Assembly: GCA_036435485.1 (NCBI GenBank)
Contig: CM071599.1
Location: 10,380,803-10,444,802 of the forward strand
From: Saposhnikovia divaricata
Taxonomy: Eukaryota > Streptophyta > Magnoliopsida > Apiales > Apiaceae
DNA: 64,000 nt
Reading direction: 5' to 3'
Shown: in pieces, positions 22,821-36,089 of the stretch
Numbering within the stretch: the first letter of the stretch is position 1
Layout of the letters: every line of letters begins with the position of its first letter
The notes under the pieces: generated by a model
Seen by the model: only the letters and a program-made list of their open reading frames with translations
Told to the model about the DNA's origin: nothing
Database searches by the model: none
Program-made: the position numbers and the translations under genes

Positions 22821-23912
22821 AGGATATATTTTTACTTATTAGTATTTAAAATTCAAAAATTCTAAATAATTAGAAAAATAAACCGAGACGATCTTAAAGG
22901 CGTCACATAATGTTTCGCCTATCCTCCGATTGATATCGATGATTAATGATGATATGCCAACAATTTTTTTATATTGAAAAAAATTAATGAATAAAAATAT
23001 GAATTAAATTATAACAAAGATGAAGTTGATGAAGTAGCAGTCGCGATTACAAAAAAATCTAATACTTTTTCAATACTACAAATTTAATAACTTAAACATT
23101 GCTATCTTTCATCTCGATTTTGGTTTTGCATGAGCGAACACTCCACCTAAGACCGCTGATGTTTGTCCTTTTACCCTATCTACATTAATATTCTCTCAAG
23201 AATCAACCACATAATCATGTTAAATTTTATAGAAAATAATTAAATTTAATAACATAATGAAATAATATTAGTAATGACCATAATATATAACAAAGACTAA
23301 TATAATCACAATATGCATATAATGACAGATGAATAAATCATAATATTAAATCATTGTTAGTGTACTAAATTCTATCAATCTTGTCACCGAAAAGCATCTT
23401 ACAAAAAAAATAACGAAGAGGATATACCTTACCACGACATAAATTCGATGAGTTCCTGTGCACAAAAAAAAATCATATAAAATATATGTCAAGAAAAATA
23501 AAGTTCAATTACACATAAAAAAAATAGTGTAAACACAATTAAATCTAAAAATAAAAAACTCACTCAATCGTGCAAAATTGCAAATAAAAATTGTGAATTT
23601 GACTATATATATAGAGGAATACATTTCAATTCCTTTTCTAATTATATGTGTTTCCTATAAATTAGAGTTCGAGTTGATTTATAAATTTGTAGGTCTTTTT
23701 TACTTTGAATATGTTAATTGATATGTTTTCTTTATAACTCGAACTCTTCTCCTCCATTAACTTAAAGTCCTATATCACCTATTTTACTTCTAATATATAT
23801 AATGAAAGACATTTTCTTATTTATTAGTATTTAAAATTCTAAAACTCTAAAAAAAATTAGAAAAATAGATTGAGACGTTCTTTGAGCGCCACCTAAGCTC
23901 CCGCATATCCTC

Positions 23913-23915
<3 letters not shown>
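22821..23915. repeat. AT-rich segment bounded by a repeated ~130-bp module
   Basis: The module beginning TTTTACTTCTA and containing TTATTAGTATTTAAAATTC and a GAGACG stretch, ending CATATCCTCC or CCTATCCTCC, occurs at about 22800-22930 and again at about 23780-23915 in the same orientation. Between them is AT-rich DNA with one more minisatellite-like unit near 23640. No gene seen. Confidence 0.55.

Positions 23916-23975
<60 letters not shown>
23916..23975. repeat. (TA)n microsatellite
   Basis: About 60 bases of uninterrupted TA dinucleotide next to the left edge of the giant inverted repeat. Confidence 0.95.
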
Positions 23976-23980
<5 letters not shown>

Positions 23981-24959
23981 TCCTTGATCCAAATCATGCA
24001 CTTTTATACCCCCTACCCCAAAAGTTCACATATAATTACAACCAATGCCACCGTTCTAACACAACCTACTATCTTTTTTATCAATCAGCACATGCTCCGA
24101 AATACACAGCAGTACAGCACACCTACCCACCATTTTTTCATTTTTTTTTGTTTTTACAATTCAAAATTTCATATCTACAATCAAACTCTTGAAGCCATGT
24201 TCATCTCGGATTCTCAAAAAATTATTTTGAACTTCATTTTTGAACTTAATTACGTTTTGGTATGTATGTAATCTTTTTTTGTCAAGGTATATACGTAATC
24301 TTTGATATAAGATTCACATATATTTTGAAGGTGTAAATCTGAAACGGATGAGATTTTTTACTAATCCTCCTCCTTTTCTTCTTTATTTAACTTATATTGT
24401 ATTTATCAGACCTTTTTTAACATTCTTATAATATGTTTTGTTGTTGGATTTGTTAGGTTGTTGATGGTGTTCTTAAGATCTGCATCGAATTCATTAATTG
24501 TATCTTGTGAATTGGTAAGACCTTAACTTCTTAAGGTATTGTTTGTTAGCTATTTTTCAGTGGATTTTTTTCTATATTCACCAAGTGTTTGATAGAATGT
24601 GTCAATGAATATTTTAAGTTTTTAAATGTTTCCTTAGACGTGACCCCGGCCCGGGCTGGCTTTTTGGGAATCATATATAGCATCATGTACATTGCTTTTT
24701 ACAATTTTTAATCCATTGTGTACCTATATGTGATATATATAAAACTTATCGGTATTAGACAATTTGTAGCAGCTGTAGTTCGATTGTCTTTCAGGACTTG
24801 CTATATGTTATTAGTCACTACATATCAAATAAAAAAATTAGCAAAGAATTTGGATTATTGAAATTTCCTATTTTGCACAAACCGATTTTTGCATTAATCA
24901 ATTGGTCTTGAACACAATCAACTGCTTTCGATTCATTGAGCCCAAAATACACTACAAGA

Positions 24960-25560
24960 AAAGGGTCAATAGACATCAGTTTATGGCCGATGTCTATGTT
25001 ATTTTGCATGTGATGTCTAGGTCGGAGATGTCTATTCTAGACATCGGCCAGAAACTGATGTCTGTACTAACATAGACATCGGTATTTACTTCAATACACA
25101 TCAGTTGTTCTACAAAATAGGTTACATATAATTAATTTTATAAACAACTTGCATGCCTTATATTCAAGAAAACATATAATAAACTAGGTTATGTTTCACA
25201 TACACATCACTTTCTTTTTTTGTAAAAGATGTCTATTTGGATGTTAGACATCATCCCAGACCGATGTCTAATGTAATTATAAACATCAGTTTGTTATCAG
25301 AAAAAAACGATGTCTATAGGTATATTAGACATCACCCTAGATCAATGTCTATAGTAGGTATAAACATCAGTTGTTTTTGAAAAAACTCTTTAACATGCGT
25401 CTCTTAGACATCAGATTTTTAAATAAAAAGTGATTTCTATTTTGTTTTTAGACATCAGACATTGTAGAAAAAATGTGATGTATATCTTTGTTTTAGACAT
25501 CATTATTTGGTAAAACTTTCGATGTATTTGTTATATTTAGACATCTGTTTCTGAGTGTAT
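24960..25560. repeat. CACTA subterminal repeats (24950 side)
   Basis: About 20 copies, both orientations, of TAGACATCAG/GATGTCTA and near variants. In En/Spm elements, short subterminal repeats bind the TNPA protein and determine transposition; the same role is inferred here. Confidence 0.85.
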
Positions 25561-25989
25561 TTAAATAAACCGTTGTCTTTCAATACATACCAAAAAAATA
25601 AAAACTGGACCATTCACAATATATCCAACCATGCATTTATATTAAACGATTCACAAAATACATCATCCATCTGTTACATCGAAAGATACCATGCAAACTG
25701 TCAAGCTATTAAACGAAATCCATCTGTTCACAAAATCTATTAAACCATTAACAAGATACCAAACTAGCAATCACTTAACAAGATACGCTTGTGGACAACC
25801 AAAAGTTTCTATAGATGCATAACAGCTTGAATTACTACTACACGGACTGCATGTCTCCAAAACATATGGTTATCGACTACATTAGTTTAAGTTGATAACC
25901 AATACCAAAAGCACAGAACTACCAGCAATTCAAGCGGTTAACCAACTGTTTGCAAGTGATTTTAAAGAGACCTTAAATACTAGAAACTA

Positions 25990-28900
25990 TCAGATCTTTC
26001 CTTGGATGAACTTGAGAGCCTCAATACGTACTTCATCCAGTTGGGCCTTGGTGTACGTCCCTCGAGTCTTCGGCAGCCACTAAAGGCAACAAACAAACAC
26101 AATTAAACAAAAATGAAAATTACACCTTTATAATCAAAAGTAACCCATTAGAAAAACAAAGACGCACACCTTTGTAGCAAAAGCCAATCTTGTATCACTG
26201 ATAATTTCTTTCATGTAGCGCATTACTACATAAGCACATTCAGTACCACCGGGTTGCTTGGGGGATCCCTATTAATTCCAAAAAATAAAATGCATCAAAA
26301 AACATACTTATAACTAGTACTGAAAGAAACTGAAATGAAGTGTAAAAGTCCTTACACTCAGAAACTTTGCATTGGCCGGCTTCCGGTTGCCCCTGCCAGT
26401 TTCACAATTGAAAGTTTTCACTGCCCTGCATAAAAAATAAAAACTGATCCAATGTACACAAAAAAACATGAATTTTCATCAAATGTTACGGTAAATAAAA
26501 AATTACCTTGATAATGCTTGTTCTAGTAATAGAAACTGTGTTGGGTGAGGGAGTGGATTGAGAAAATAAATTTCACCTTCCCAAATAACAGCCAAAATCC
26601 AATGCATACTGTTTTCATTAAAAAAACATACCAAAGACAGATTTTTAGTACTATATCCAGTTTTTTAGTATCGTAACTTAATATAAGCTAGAACTTACTC
26701 CTGATTATGCGGCAAAAAGAACAGCCGATCAGGGTTGCCCTCTTTCAAGCGGTCAACAATGTAAGCTTCAAAATCAGCATTCAACTTATATGTGGATCCA
26801 GGGTCAATAAAAGCAAATGTTTCTGCCAGTTCTGGTTTTTCACTTATCTCAGCATGCAAATGCCTACCAAAATAAGATACCAACATTAGAAGTAGAGACA
26901 TGCAATTGGAAAAATACTAACATTAGAATGCATATCGGAAAAAGAAAAATTGTAACATACGCCATGTAAGCTGTAATTACAGCTTGCCCTAGCATATCAA
27001 ACTCCAACAACGCCAAAACATTCTCATGTACTAAATAAATTGTCTTTTCATGCCCAAACACTTCTGACTTGCAGTGAACCTGTATCGAAAGCCCAGTAGT
27101 TTCCATCCAGCTGGTTACATGTTTATACAGTAAGTTAAATTCCTTCGGTACTTTTGCACTTGGTTTTGCATGTAAGAACTGTGCCCTCAATTTCTGCAAC
27201 TCATCATTCTTGTTTTTCTTTTCGCCACTTGGTCGCACCCTTTCTTTTTTCTTAATCTGTAGATCATCAAACCATCAAAAATTTAAACACAATTACATTT
27301 GTAATATCCTCAAAAGCACCATTTTTATTTCAAATTCAGACCACATATAGTAAATTATACCTCACTAGTTGTGTAGCTTATTAAATCCTCAGGCCATGCT
27401 AAAAAAGAGCCAAGTGCATCGCGGACTGTCTCCAATTCACCACGGATCGGCACTGGAAGCAAGGCATCTGGTTTGATGATGCCATCGACAGAGACACACT
27501 GATGTGCAAGTGGTATATCAATTCCATGGACTTTTCCTCCAGTCTCGCGAGGATACACCATACCAAATGCAACCTTGTTCTCTATCCTCTCCACAGATAG
27601 GTCACACAATCTGTTTCCCTACAATATTTAAATGAACAAATAAAAATACTAAGGTAAAAAGAAATCATCAATTCATAGAGCTTAAGCAATAAAATAAAAT
27701 ACTAAATTATGGAATTAAATTATCCTTCCATCGATTAATTTACCAAATTTCCAGGAGGTGAAGGCCTAGGGGGAGTATCTGTAGGAACACAGTCGTCATC
27801 AAACTCTAGCACAACTGCAGCAGGATGATTGTTTTTCGGCTGGAAACTTGCCTTTTCAGACTGCATTGGGGAGTGATGATTCTGGCCGGAAGTAATCAAT
27901 GCCTTCAGCTGAGCAATCTCTGCCTCAAGAGCTTTCGTCTTTTCATCCCTTTGATGATCACGAGCCATCAACTCTTCCTTCGTTATTCGAACTTGCTTCT
28001 CTCGTGGCAAATTAAAGAACTGTTTTGGAGTGATGTACCCTCCAACAGCGCGGACCCTACCAGAATGCTCAAGACTCCCCAAAGCCATAGTCAAAACATC
28101 TTCAGCTCCAGAAAATTGTATTTCACCCTTCTCTTTCTTTTCCAACAAAGTATCCTATTGATATGAAAATAATTAGCCTAAATTACAAAGAGTCTAAAAT
28201 TTTATTAATTATAAATGATGCCCTACTAGTATGCCAATATAGTAGGAGACTTACAATTGTATCGCATACAAGTTGTAAATCTTCATCTACATCTTCAACC
28301 TCTTGGCCATTTTTTCGCTTACGAGCCTTTTTCCAAAAAATTGCTCTATCAGGTTCTATTCCCGGCTCCAACTTTCCACTTTTTATCTGTTTAAAATGAA
28401 GCAAAATATAAAAATTCATGCTAAATTTTTATCGAACAAGACAATATTGACTTAGTTCTTACGTCATCTTCTTTTAAACCAATATAACCCTTTCTTGACA
28501 AGCGGTGATGATATTTTCGATGAGAAACTCTTTCACTATGCGCATCATGTATTTCCTAAAAACAAAATTATAGAATTACGTATCATATATACAGGTGCAG
28601 AATATAAAATGAACAGAATTATCGAATACAAAATAAAACTATAAAATAAAATCATACCTCCCATGCCGAATCAGTCCTCTGTCTCACAAATCTTTTCCAG
28701 GTTGACTTACTAACAAAAGCATATTGCTTTGGGGGCTTACTCAATATCGCCTTCTGTCCAACATATGGCCGCACAAACTTCCTCGTCAAATCAGTCTTAA
28801 ATTGTCGCCATTTACAACCAGCAGACTTTAGGACAAAGTGCTCACAATGTGGTTTCACTTTGAATGTAGACTGGATAAAACAGAAGTAAAATGAGAAATT

Positions 28901-29376
28901 TAAATATGAGAAATTAACAACACATGTAAAAATAGAGAACACAAGTAAAATGTAAAATGCACCTGAATATCTAGCCAAAGCTTTGATTTTAATTCAGGAT
29001 CCACATTTGGCCAACTAGTAATGTCGATTGGAATCGTAGTCCTGGCCAACATTCCAATATATGATTGCAATCGCGCCCTAGTTTCACCATCAGCAACTCC
29101 CCAATCATTGAATGTGACTTTAGTCTTTTTCCCGCGAGCTTTCTTCACAACCACTTTGTACATTGCGCATACACCACGCTTACCTGCAGACTTTGATCTA
29201 ACAGTGTCGGTTGTAGTAACCGTGGGTTGCTCTGAGTTAGCCTGTTGGGGTTCTGATGCTTGAGCTGTCTGTGAGTCATGAGTTTTCGCTTCTTTGACCT
29301 CAATCTCCAGCTGTTTAGTGGTAACCTTATCCGAGTCTACCTTTTTTGTTTTCTTTTGCTTTTTATTCGGTGCCAT
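25990..29376 (-). CDS. CACTA gene 2: Ptta/En/Spm-type protein with Ulp1-like C-terminus
   Basis: Twelve GT-AG exons join in one frame to 780 residues: 28963-29376, 28658-28870, 28463-28555, 28255-28386, 27744-28154, 27361-27618, 26961-27256, 26699-26863, 26507-26608, 26356-26425, 26170-26268, 25990-26079. The start MAPNKKQKK is basic. Exons 1-5 look like the plant Ptta/En/Spm transposase region (PF03004). Exon 5 includes a short coiled coil. Exon 6 (ERIENKVAFGMVYPRETGG) resembles DUF8039. Exons 8-11 form a C48/Ulp1-like cysteine peptidase fold: HWILAVIWEG carries the His and GGTECAYVVMRYMKEI the Cys, with a preceding Gln. The usual Asp position reads YFLNPL, that is Asn. All phases and splice sites agree, so the gene seems able to make protein. 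Likely roles are DNA binding at subterminal repeats and SUMO-related proteolysis or a structural remnant of it; the family assignment is from memory of motifs. Confidence 0.8.
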
Positions 29377-29644
29377 TTCTCTTGTTTTCCTTCAATCTGT
29401 AAAAACTTATGCAAAATCAGTTAATATCATGGAAAATATGCAAAATTATCATGGAAAATATGCAATCAGTTAATATCACGGAAAATATGCAAAATTATCA
29501 GTTAATTCACTGAAAATATGCAAAAATCAGAGATAAGCAAAAAGACAGACAATTCTAACTAAAAATATCATAAACAACTACAAAGTGGAAGCAAATTAAA
29601 ACTAAATTGCTAGTCACTAAACAAATGACACTTGCACCTGTGAC

Positions 29645-32600
29645 CTATGACTTTTTCACCCAAATCCCCTCAACATTTTGTCGTTTATTACTGACACTTG
29701 CATCATCATAATCAGTTGGGTCGCATGTAGGGATATTAGAACAGAATGGAGGAGGGTTCCAGGAGGTCTCTTCTGGGGCATCTTCATCATACGCGTCATG
29801 ATAGTCTCGATTTGTCGACGATAGCACAATAGACCAATTAGCATTAGCTGGATCCTCAACATAATAGACTTGGTTGACTTGGTCAACAGAGACATATTTG
29901 TCCTTTTTGTGACCAGGTCGATTGAAGTTCACAAGCGTGAAACCAAGATCATCGGACTTGATACCTCTATCACTTGCTGCCCATGTACACAAAAACAAAG
30001 GGGCCTTGAATGTGTGGTAATCTAACTCCCATATTTCTTCGATAACCCCATAAAATGTTAAATCAGTCTCTATAGGATTTATATCCTTAGCACTAGAGAC
30101 TTGGACTGTCCTAGCAACTAGTCACACACCACTGTTTTGAACTACCCTTGCATTATCTCGCTGTTTTGTGTGGTATCGGACCCCGTCAACAACATAACCT
30201 TCGTAAGTCAACATTGAAAATGAAGGTTTTCCTGCCAACCATCTTATTGTTTCAGAAACGACTTCGGAATTCTCCCTCGTTTCTGTACTTACCTGCACGT
30301 AAAGTCACAATGCATATAAGTTGACTTCAATTAAAACCATGACTGCTTACAGAAAAAAGTAATAGAAAAGGAAAGAATGTAAACTAACTTTTTGTTGAAA
30401 CCAATCAGCAAATAGCCACTGTGCACTCTTTTTTTCCCCTTGGTAAATCCCTTCCAAATATTTCTTATGCAACCTGACAATTATTACATCAGATAAGATT
30501 AGACAGCATGAAAAAGAACTTTGAAACTTAAAAAGATACTTTTAAAAATGTTACTTACGTAACATATGGTTCCACTTCAGTGTTGTTGAGGAGGACTGTA
30601 AGATGCGCATCATCTCGTTCTTTTTCTGGTACCGACTTCATTGTCACACCACCTATTGGACCAGAATTGTTGTCTTCATCTTTCTGAAGACCAGCAGTTC
30701 TACTACTCTCACTATAGAACTCAGTGCAAAATTCTATTGATTCTTCTTTGAGATAACCTTCAGCTATACAACCTTCCGGATAAAATCGATTTCTTACATA
30801 ACTCTTCAATATTTTATTGAATCGTTCAAATGGAAACATCCATCTATAAAAAACCGGTCCACATAAACGCAATTCCCTTACTAAGTGGACAGTGAGATGT
30901 ACCATAACATAAAAAATGATGAAGGGAATATTTTTTCCAACTCACACAAGGTCAAAATTAGATCTGCTTGTAGTTTACTCAATTTCGACACATCCACAAC
31001 TTTGTTGCACAAAGAGTTGAAGAAAAAACACAATCTTATGATACTAACCCTAACATTTTTTGGAAGCACAGAACGAATAGAAACAGGTAGTAACTGTTGG
31101 AGGAGGATATGGCAATCATGGGACTTTAGCCCATTCAAATTTAGATCAGTCATTGATACATAATTTCTAATATTTGATGCATATCCATATGGAAGTTTTA
31201 TATTGGACAATGATGACAACATAATTTGTTTTCTTTCTTGGATAAATTAAAAGGGGCAGGAGGCAAGTATGTTCTTTTCTCACCTATTTCAGGAGCTAAA
31301 TCAGCCCTTAATCCCATCTCAACCATATCAAGACAAGAGGCAGTGCTGTCTTTAGTCTTGTATTTCATATTAAGAAGTGTCCCAATTAAATTATCACACA
31401 CGTTCTTCTCGATGTGCATAACATCTAAACAATGACGAACGTGGTGAAACTTCGAATATTCTAACTCAAAAAAAATCGATTTCTTTTTCCATGCAGATTC
31501 CACCTTTTTTGACTTCCCCCCTTTCCCAAAACTGAATTTGAGTTGCTGTTGTTGCGCCAACACTTCTTCTCCACTAAGCGGTTCAGGTGCATGACCAAAT
31601 TCTTGTTCTCCATCAAAAGATGCCCTCTGCCTCCTAAAAGGATGATCATTATCTAAATACCGACGATGACCTTGGTAGCACATTTTCTTACTATGACTTA
31701 AATATTTAGCCACAGTTTTATCGCCGCATATTGGACAAGCCTTATAACCCTTATTGATGCAGCCCGACAGATTTGCGTATCCTGGGAAGTCATTTACTGT
31801 CCACATCAGAACTGCCCTTAAAGTGAAAAAAGATTGTGTATGTGCATCGTACACGTTCGGTTCCCCTTCCTCCCATAATTTTTTTAAATCATCAATCAGT
31901 GGCTGTAGATATATGTCAATATTATTATCAGGCTCATGCGGGCCAGAAATTAATGTTGATAACATGATAAACTTCCTCTTCATGCATAACCATGGAGGAA
32001 GATTATATATTACTAACATAACTGGCCAACAACTGTACCGGTTTTTTAATCCATTACTGTGTGGATTTATACCATCAGCCGCTAATCCTAAGCGTATATT
32101 TCTAGCCTCCCTACCAAACTCAGGCCACCTGTAATCTACATTTCTCCAAGAAGGAGAATCAGATGGATGACGCATCTTCCCATCTTCAGATCGATTATCT
32201 GCATGCCAGCTCATTAATTTAGCAGTAGAAGCAGATTTAAACAGGGGATTATCGGAAAATACCACATAACCTTGGCTGGCACATTAACCCTAATTTTTCC
32301 ATCTTTCCCAACTTTCCAGCGAGAAAGACGACATTTGGGACACTCAGAAGAAGACTCAAGAATTGGACCCCTGTATAATACGCAGTTATTTGGACAAGCG
32401 TGGAATTTAACATACTCGAGTCGTAAATCAGTTAAGGCTTTCTTTGCTTCATACATATTAGCAGGAAGCACATTATCTTTTGGAAGAAAAGAGCCAATAG
32501 ATTCAAGCAGATCAGTGAAGGCCTTATCACTAACTCCAAACCTAGCCTTCCAATTATGTAGTGCTAACACTGACTCAAGTTTAGTGCACTCACTTCCCTC

Positions 32601-32996
32601 AAACAGAGGTTGTTCTGCATCGGCAACAAATCTCTTAAACTCATCTGATTCATTATCGAAATCTTTCTTATTATAGGCTGCTTCACATACGTTAAATATT
32701 TCTGAATTTAGTGTGGGCTTTGAGGGAGGACAAGTACTACCAACTAATGACTTAGTACTTTTAACAACCTCTTCTCCATGCCAAATCCATTCATAATACC
32801 CTAAACTAAAACCCGCTTCATATAGATGACCTCTGATTATTTTGATAGAATATTTCTTGAAGTTAACGCAGCGTGCACATGGGCAAGGGATTTTCTTTGG
32901 GTTTTTAGCATTATCCTCAGCAAATATCAAGAAGTTTTCGACTCCAATTTCATATTCCAATGAATCCCTATCCGCTTTTATCCAAGACTTATCCAT
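29645..32996 (-). pseudogene. CACTA transposase, TNP2/TNPD type (broken)
   Basis: Starts at ATG 32996 with MDKSWIKADRDSLEYEIGVE, the transposase-associated domain (PF13963) with the CPCARC zinc-binding motif. Then come the tnp2 transposase domain (LGLAADGINPHS, DFPGYANLSGC, KACPICG, HHVRHCLDVMHIEKNVCDNL), DUF4218 (VHLTVHLVRELRLCGPVFYR, YRWMFPFERF) and, after GT-AG introns near 30560 and 30400, DUF4216 (LFLCTWAAS, VYYVEDPANANW). The frame changes near 32245, 31215 and 30910 without splice signals, and a TGA lies at about 30120. The copy therefore cannot make a full transposase and would need help in trans. Confidence 0.85.
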
Positions 32997-32999
32997 TTA

Positions 33000-34790
33000 A
33001 TTTCCAACGACCTGATATGTCAGTCAAATTTTTAGTATAATTATAGCTAGTGATTACTTATTATGTATTCTGACCTATAATAGTTTTATTGTAGCCTTAT
33101 CTATATAATAAAAATCCAATAGTTTATATTAATAAAATTGCACGGATGACATATGATAGCTAGCAATAATCACAAATAGGACATGATAGACATAAGAAAA
33201 ACAAAAGGAACATAAATCTTCAATCTAAATTAATAATAACAGGCAACATGTAATTTACGTTTAACTAAAGGCATACAATTTCTATAATTCAAATTTGTAC
33301 ATGGAAAATAGAGAAAGTATAACTACCATATACTACTTGAGTTTTAATAAAGAACAGAGCAGTGGAATAAGCAATCATGACAATCAAATACACAAAGAGA
33401 AAAAGTCGCTATATAAATAAGAAAGGGAGCGGGAGTACCTCTTAATTAGTAGAAGCACTAGGTCAACACCGTGAACAACAGCTAGGAACTATCCTTTCTT
33501 CTTCACAAACCAAAAAATATCCCTGAATATCAGCCAAACAATAAAAACTCAAACGACAATATTTAAGGTTTTCGTAAAATTCAAAAACTAAAACATAAAC
33601 CTCCTGCCAGCAATAAAATAATTAACAAGGTATGAAACTAAAATACATCCAGCTCATATAATTTCAAATTGACCAATAGAAAATCACAACAACTTTCACA
33701 CTTTCTCTTGGTCATTATGTCGGAAAAACAGTAGTACTCAAACAATAGCACTGTTAGATGACATGCCAAAAATCCAACAATATAATAAACAAATAATAAC
33801 ATGCATCCAATTAAATAACATACAAATAATCATATAATACCACATTTCAGAAATTCAAATAAGAAATTAAAAATGAGAATGAACATACATCCAACTCATA
33901 TAATTTCAAACTTGACCAATAGAAAAGCAACCAAATAGCAGCCAAAAATCATAAGTTACAAATTACCACTAATTAATAGCAGTGTTAGATGACATGCATC
34001 CAATTAGTAGCAAAAAATCCAACAATATAATGCATAAATAATAACATGCATCCAATTAAACAACATACAAATAATCATATGATATAACACATATCACAAA
34101 TTTAAATAGAAATTCAGAATTGAAAATTACCTAAGAACAGCCACAACCACAACCAAGTGAATGAGGTCCTGTAAAAAGAATACATTCAAAAGAATTAGGG
34201 TAATACATCCAAGTAAATAAAAATACACAATTTAAGAAATTAGGGTTTTGATTTAAAAAGCCCCAAATTAAGAAATTAGGGTTTTGACTTAAAAAACCCC
34301 TCAAATTGAAGCTCTCAATAGATCGATAAGACCCTGGAAATACCAAAGGAGACCTTATTCGTGTAGAGTATTACCGATTCTTACCAATTTCGACACGAAG
34401 CAGTGGTGAGTAGAGAGGTCGAACGGAGTGGTGAGTAGAGTAGTGCATCGGAGGTGAGTTTGTGGTGGTGAGAGATGAGCTAGAGAGATTCAGTCGAGAG
34501 AGAGTGAGTCAAGAGAGAGTGAGTGAGTCGAGAGAGAGTCGATAGAGAGAGGGAGAGAGTCGAGAGAGAGTTCGACAGAGAGAGTGTGTGTCTGAATATT
34601 ATTTTGTTTAATTAGATTGTGTTTGTTTAATTTGTCTGAGAGGGTCAATTATTGTGTATGGGCGGGGAGAATATTTGGTTAAGGAGGGGGAAATTTTGAT
34701 TTAGGGGGTGAAATTTTCGCTAAGGGGGAAAACAAAATCAAGGGCGCGTTTTTTTTAATTTTTAAAGAGTGACTTTAGACATCAGTTTTA
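33000..34790. other. CACTA 5' non-coding region
   Basis: No gene. A tandem duplication of about 242 bp spans about 33643-34128 (landmarks CATCCAACTCATATAATTTC at 33649 and 33891, ACATGCATCCAATTAAA at 33799 and 34042). A GA-rich run of GAGAGAGTGAGTC-type units occupies about 34480-34590. The promoter and leader of the TNP2-like gene should lie here. Confidence 0.6.
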
Positions 34791-34910
34791 AAAATATTGA
34801 TGTCTAAGAATAATAAAGACATCAGTTTAATGCGGGATGATGTTATTACATCTTTTAACATCAGTGGCATTTACGACCGATGTCTAAAGTGTGATGTCTA
34901 TTTATTGTTT
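34770..34910. repeat. CACTA subterminal repeats (34920 side)
   Basis: About seven copies of TAGACATCAG/GATGTCTA in both orientations, fewer than at the other end, followed by the terminal TTTTCTTGTAGTG. Confidence 0.85.
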
Positions 34911-36089
34911 TCTTGTAGTGATACTACGTACATTGATACAAAAATACCATCGATATGTTTAATAACTATTGTCTGTTTAGTGTAATTGTGAACATAGTTT
35001 CTTTTATCATGTATGTATAATTTCTTAATTAACAGCATCGTTTGTCTTAGCCTGTTACTTTGAAGAATTGGACAACGAGTCAAATTTAACTGTAACTATG
35101 TAAGAATCTATGTTTTTTTTATTTCAAATGAGAGGTATTTATACTTTTAGTGTACTTCATTTAATGAGTAAAATTATGCATTATATCTCAAATATGCTGA
35201 TTCTACTTCCACATAGAAGTATAAATATGAAAATTGATTGTCTTTTTGAATCTTTTGCTATATGTTATATATGGCGAGCTCTGTATTTGCAACAAAGATC
35301 TTGCAAATTATGTGATTTTCGATGAAGGATGTTAAATTAGTTTGATCCAAGATTTTGTTCTCAATAATATCTATCATCATCACTGACGGATATAATCGGA
35401 GTTTGCTAGATTTAAAACTTTATAGAAGTATCATTGCATATATAATAGTGTTGAATTTCTGTCGCATGGAGTATATTCCAGTTAAACTGATGGACAACTC
35501 TATGTTATGTTACACGATCATGTCACAAAATAGAATATATTGCATTTCTTTGTTTATCATATATATGTATCTATCAAATCCTTGTTTACAACCTATGCTA
35601 TTACCAGTATTTTTAACTACATACTATATATGCCTGATCTATAGATTTACTTCCAACCATTGTCACACTAAGATGCAGGTAACTTTAATTTAATATTTCC
35701 GCTCTATTATATGTTGTATGAAACGTCTTTAACTATCATGTGTTCAATTTGGATAATGTCGATAATCTTTTTCAGGTACTTTCTAGATTGTGGAGATATG
35801 AGCTAACATTTCCGAATATTTGCAAGTACTTTTAGTAATATTTCTGCATTTATATTATGATTATAAACATTAACTACCATCTGCATTAATATTATGATAA
35901 TAAACATTAACTACCATCTGATAACTAATTCTTTTGTTTGATTTTCCTTTTAATTTAGTTGTTTGTTGTTTTAAGGGGAGGCTGTAGCATTACCATATGG
36001 TAGGGCATATATGGGTTCAAATTGCTGACGGATTTACACAAGCGTGGAAGAAGAGGTTGCCATATTATGCCCTACATTTGAACATGAAA

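Larger units (their letters stand above)
24950..34920 (-). mobile_element. CACTA (En/Spm) DNA transposon
   Basis: A 9,971-bp element with 13-bp terminal inverted repeats CACTACAAGAAAA and a 3-bp duplication ATA (24947-24949 and 34921-34923). The other arm of the inverted repeat shows the empty site (CCAAAAATACTACG in reverse complement), confirming both ends. Both genes read on the minus strand, with the TNP2-like gene first. Many subterminal motifs of type TAGACATCRGT lie near both ends. Confidence 0.97.

Noticed and set aside
24640..24665. GC-rich ACCCCGGCCCGGGCTGGC as a regulatory island
   Set aside because: A single short GC stretch, seen twice only because it is in both arms; nothing else supports a role.
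24960..25560. Regularly repeated short motifs resembling a CRISPR array
   Set aside because: Motifs are in both orientations with irregular spacing, and they lie at the end of a CACTA transposon in plant DNA; they are subterminal repeats.
35355..35693. Open frame present in both palindrome arms (also 38223-38561) as a conserved gene
   Set aside because: Shared only because of the inverted duplication; no recognisable family and no independent evidence of coding.
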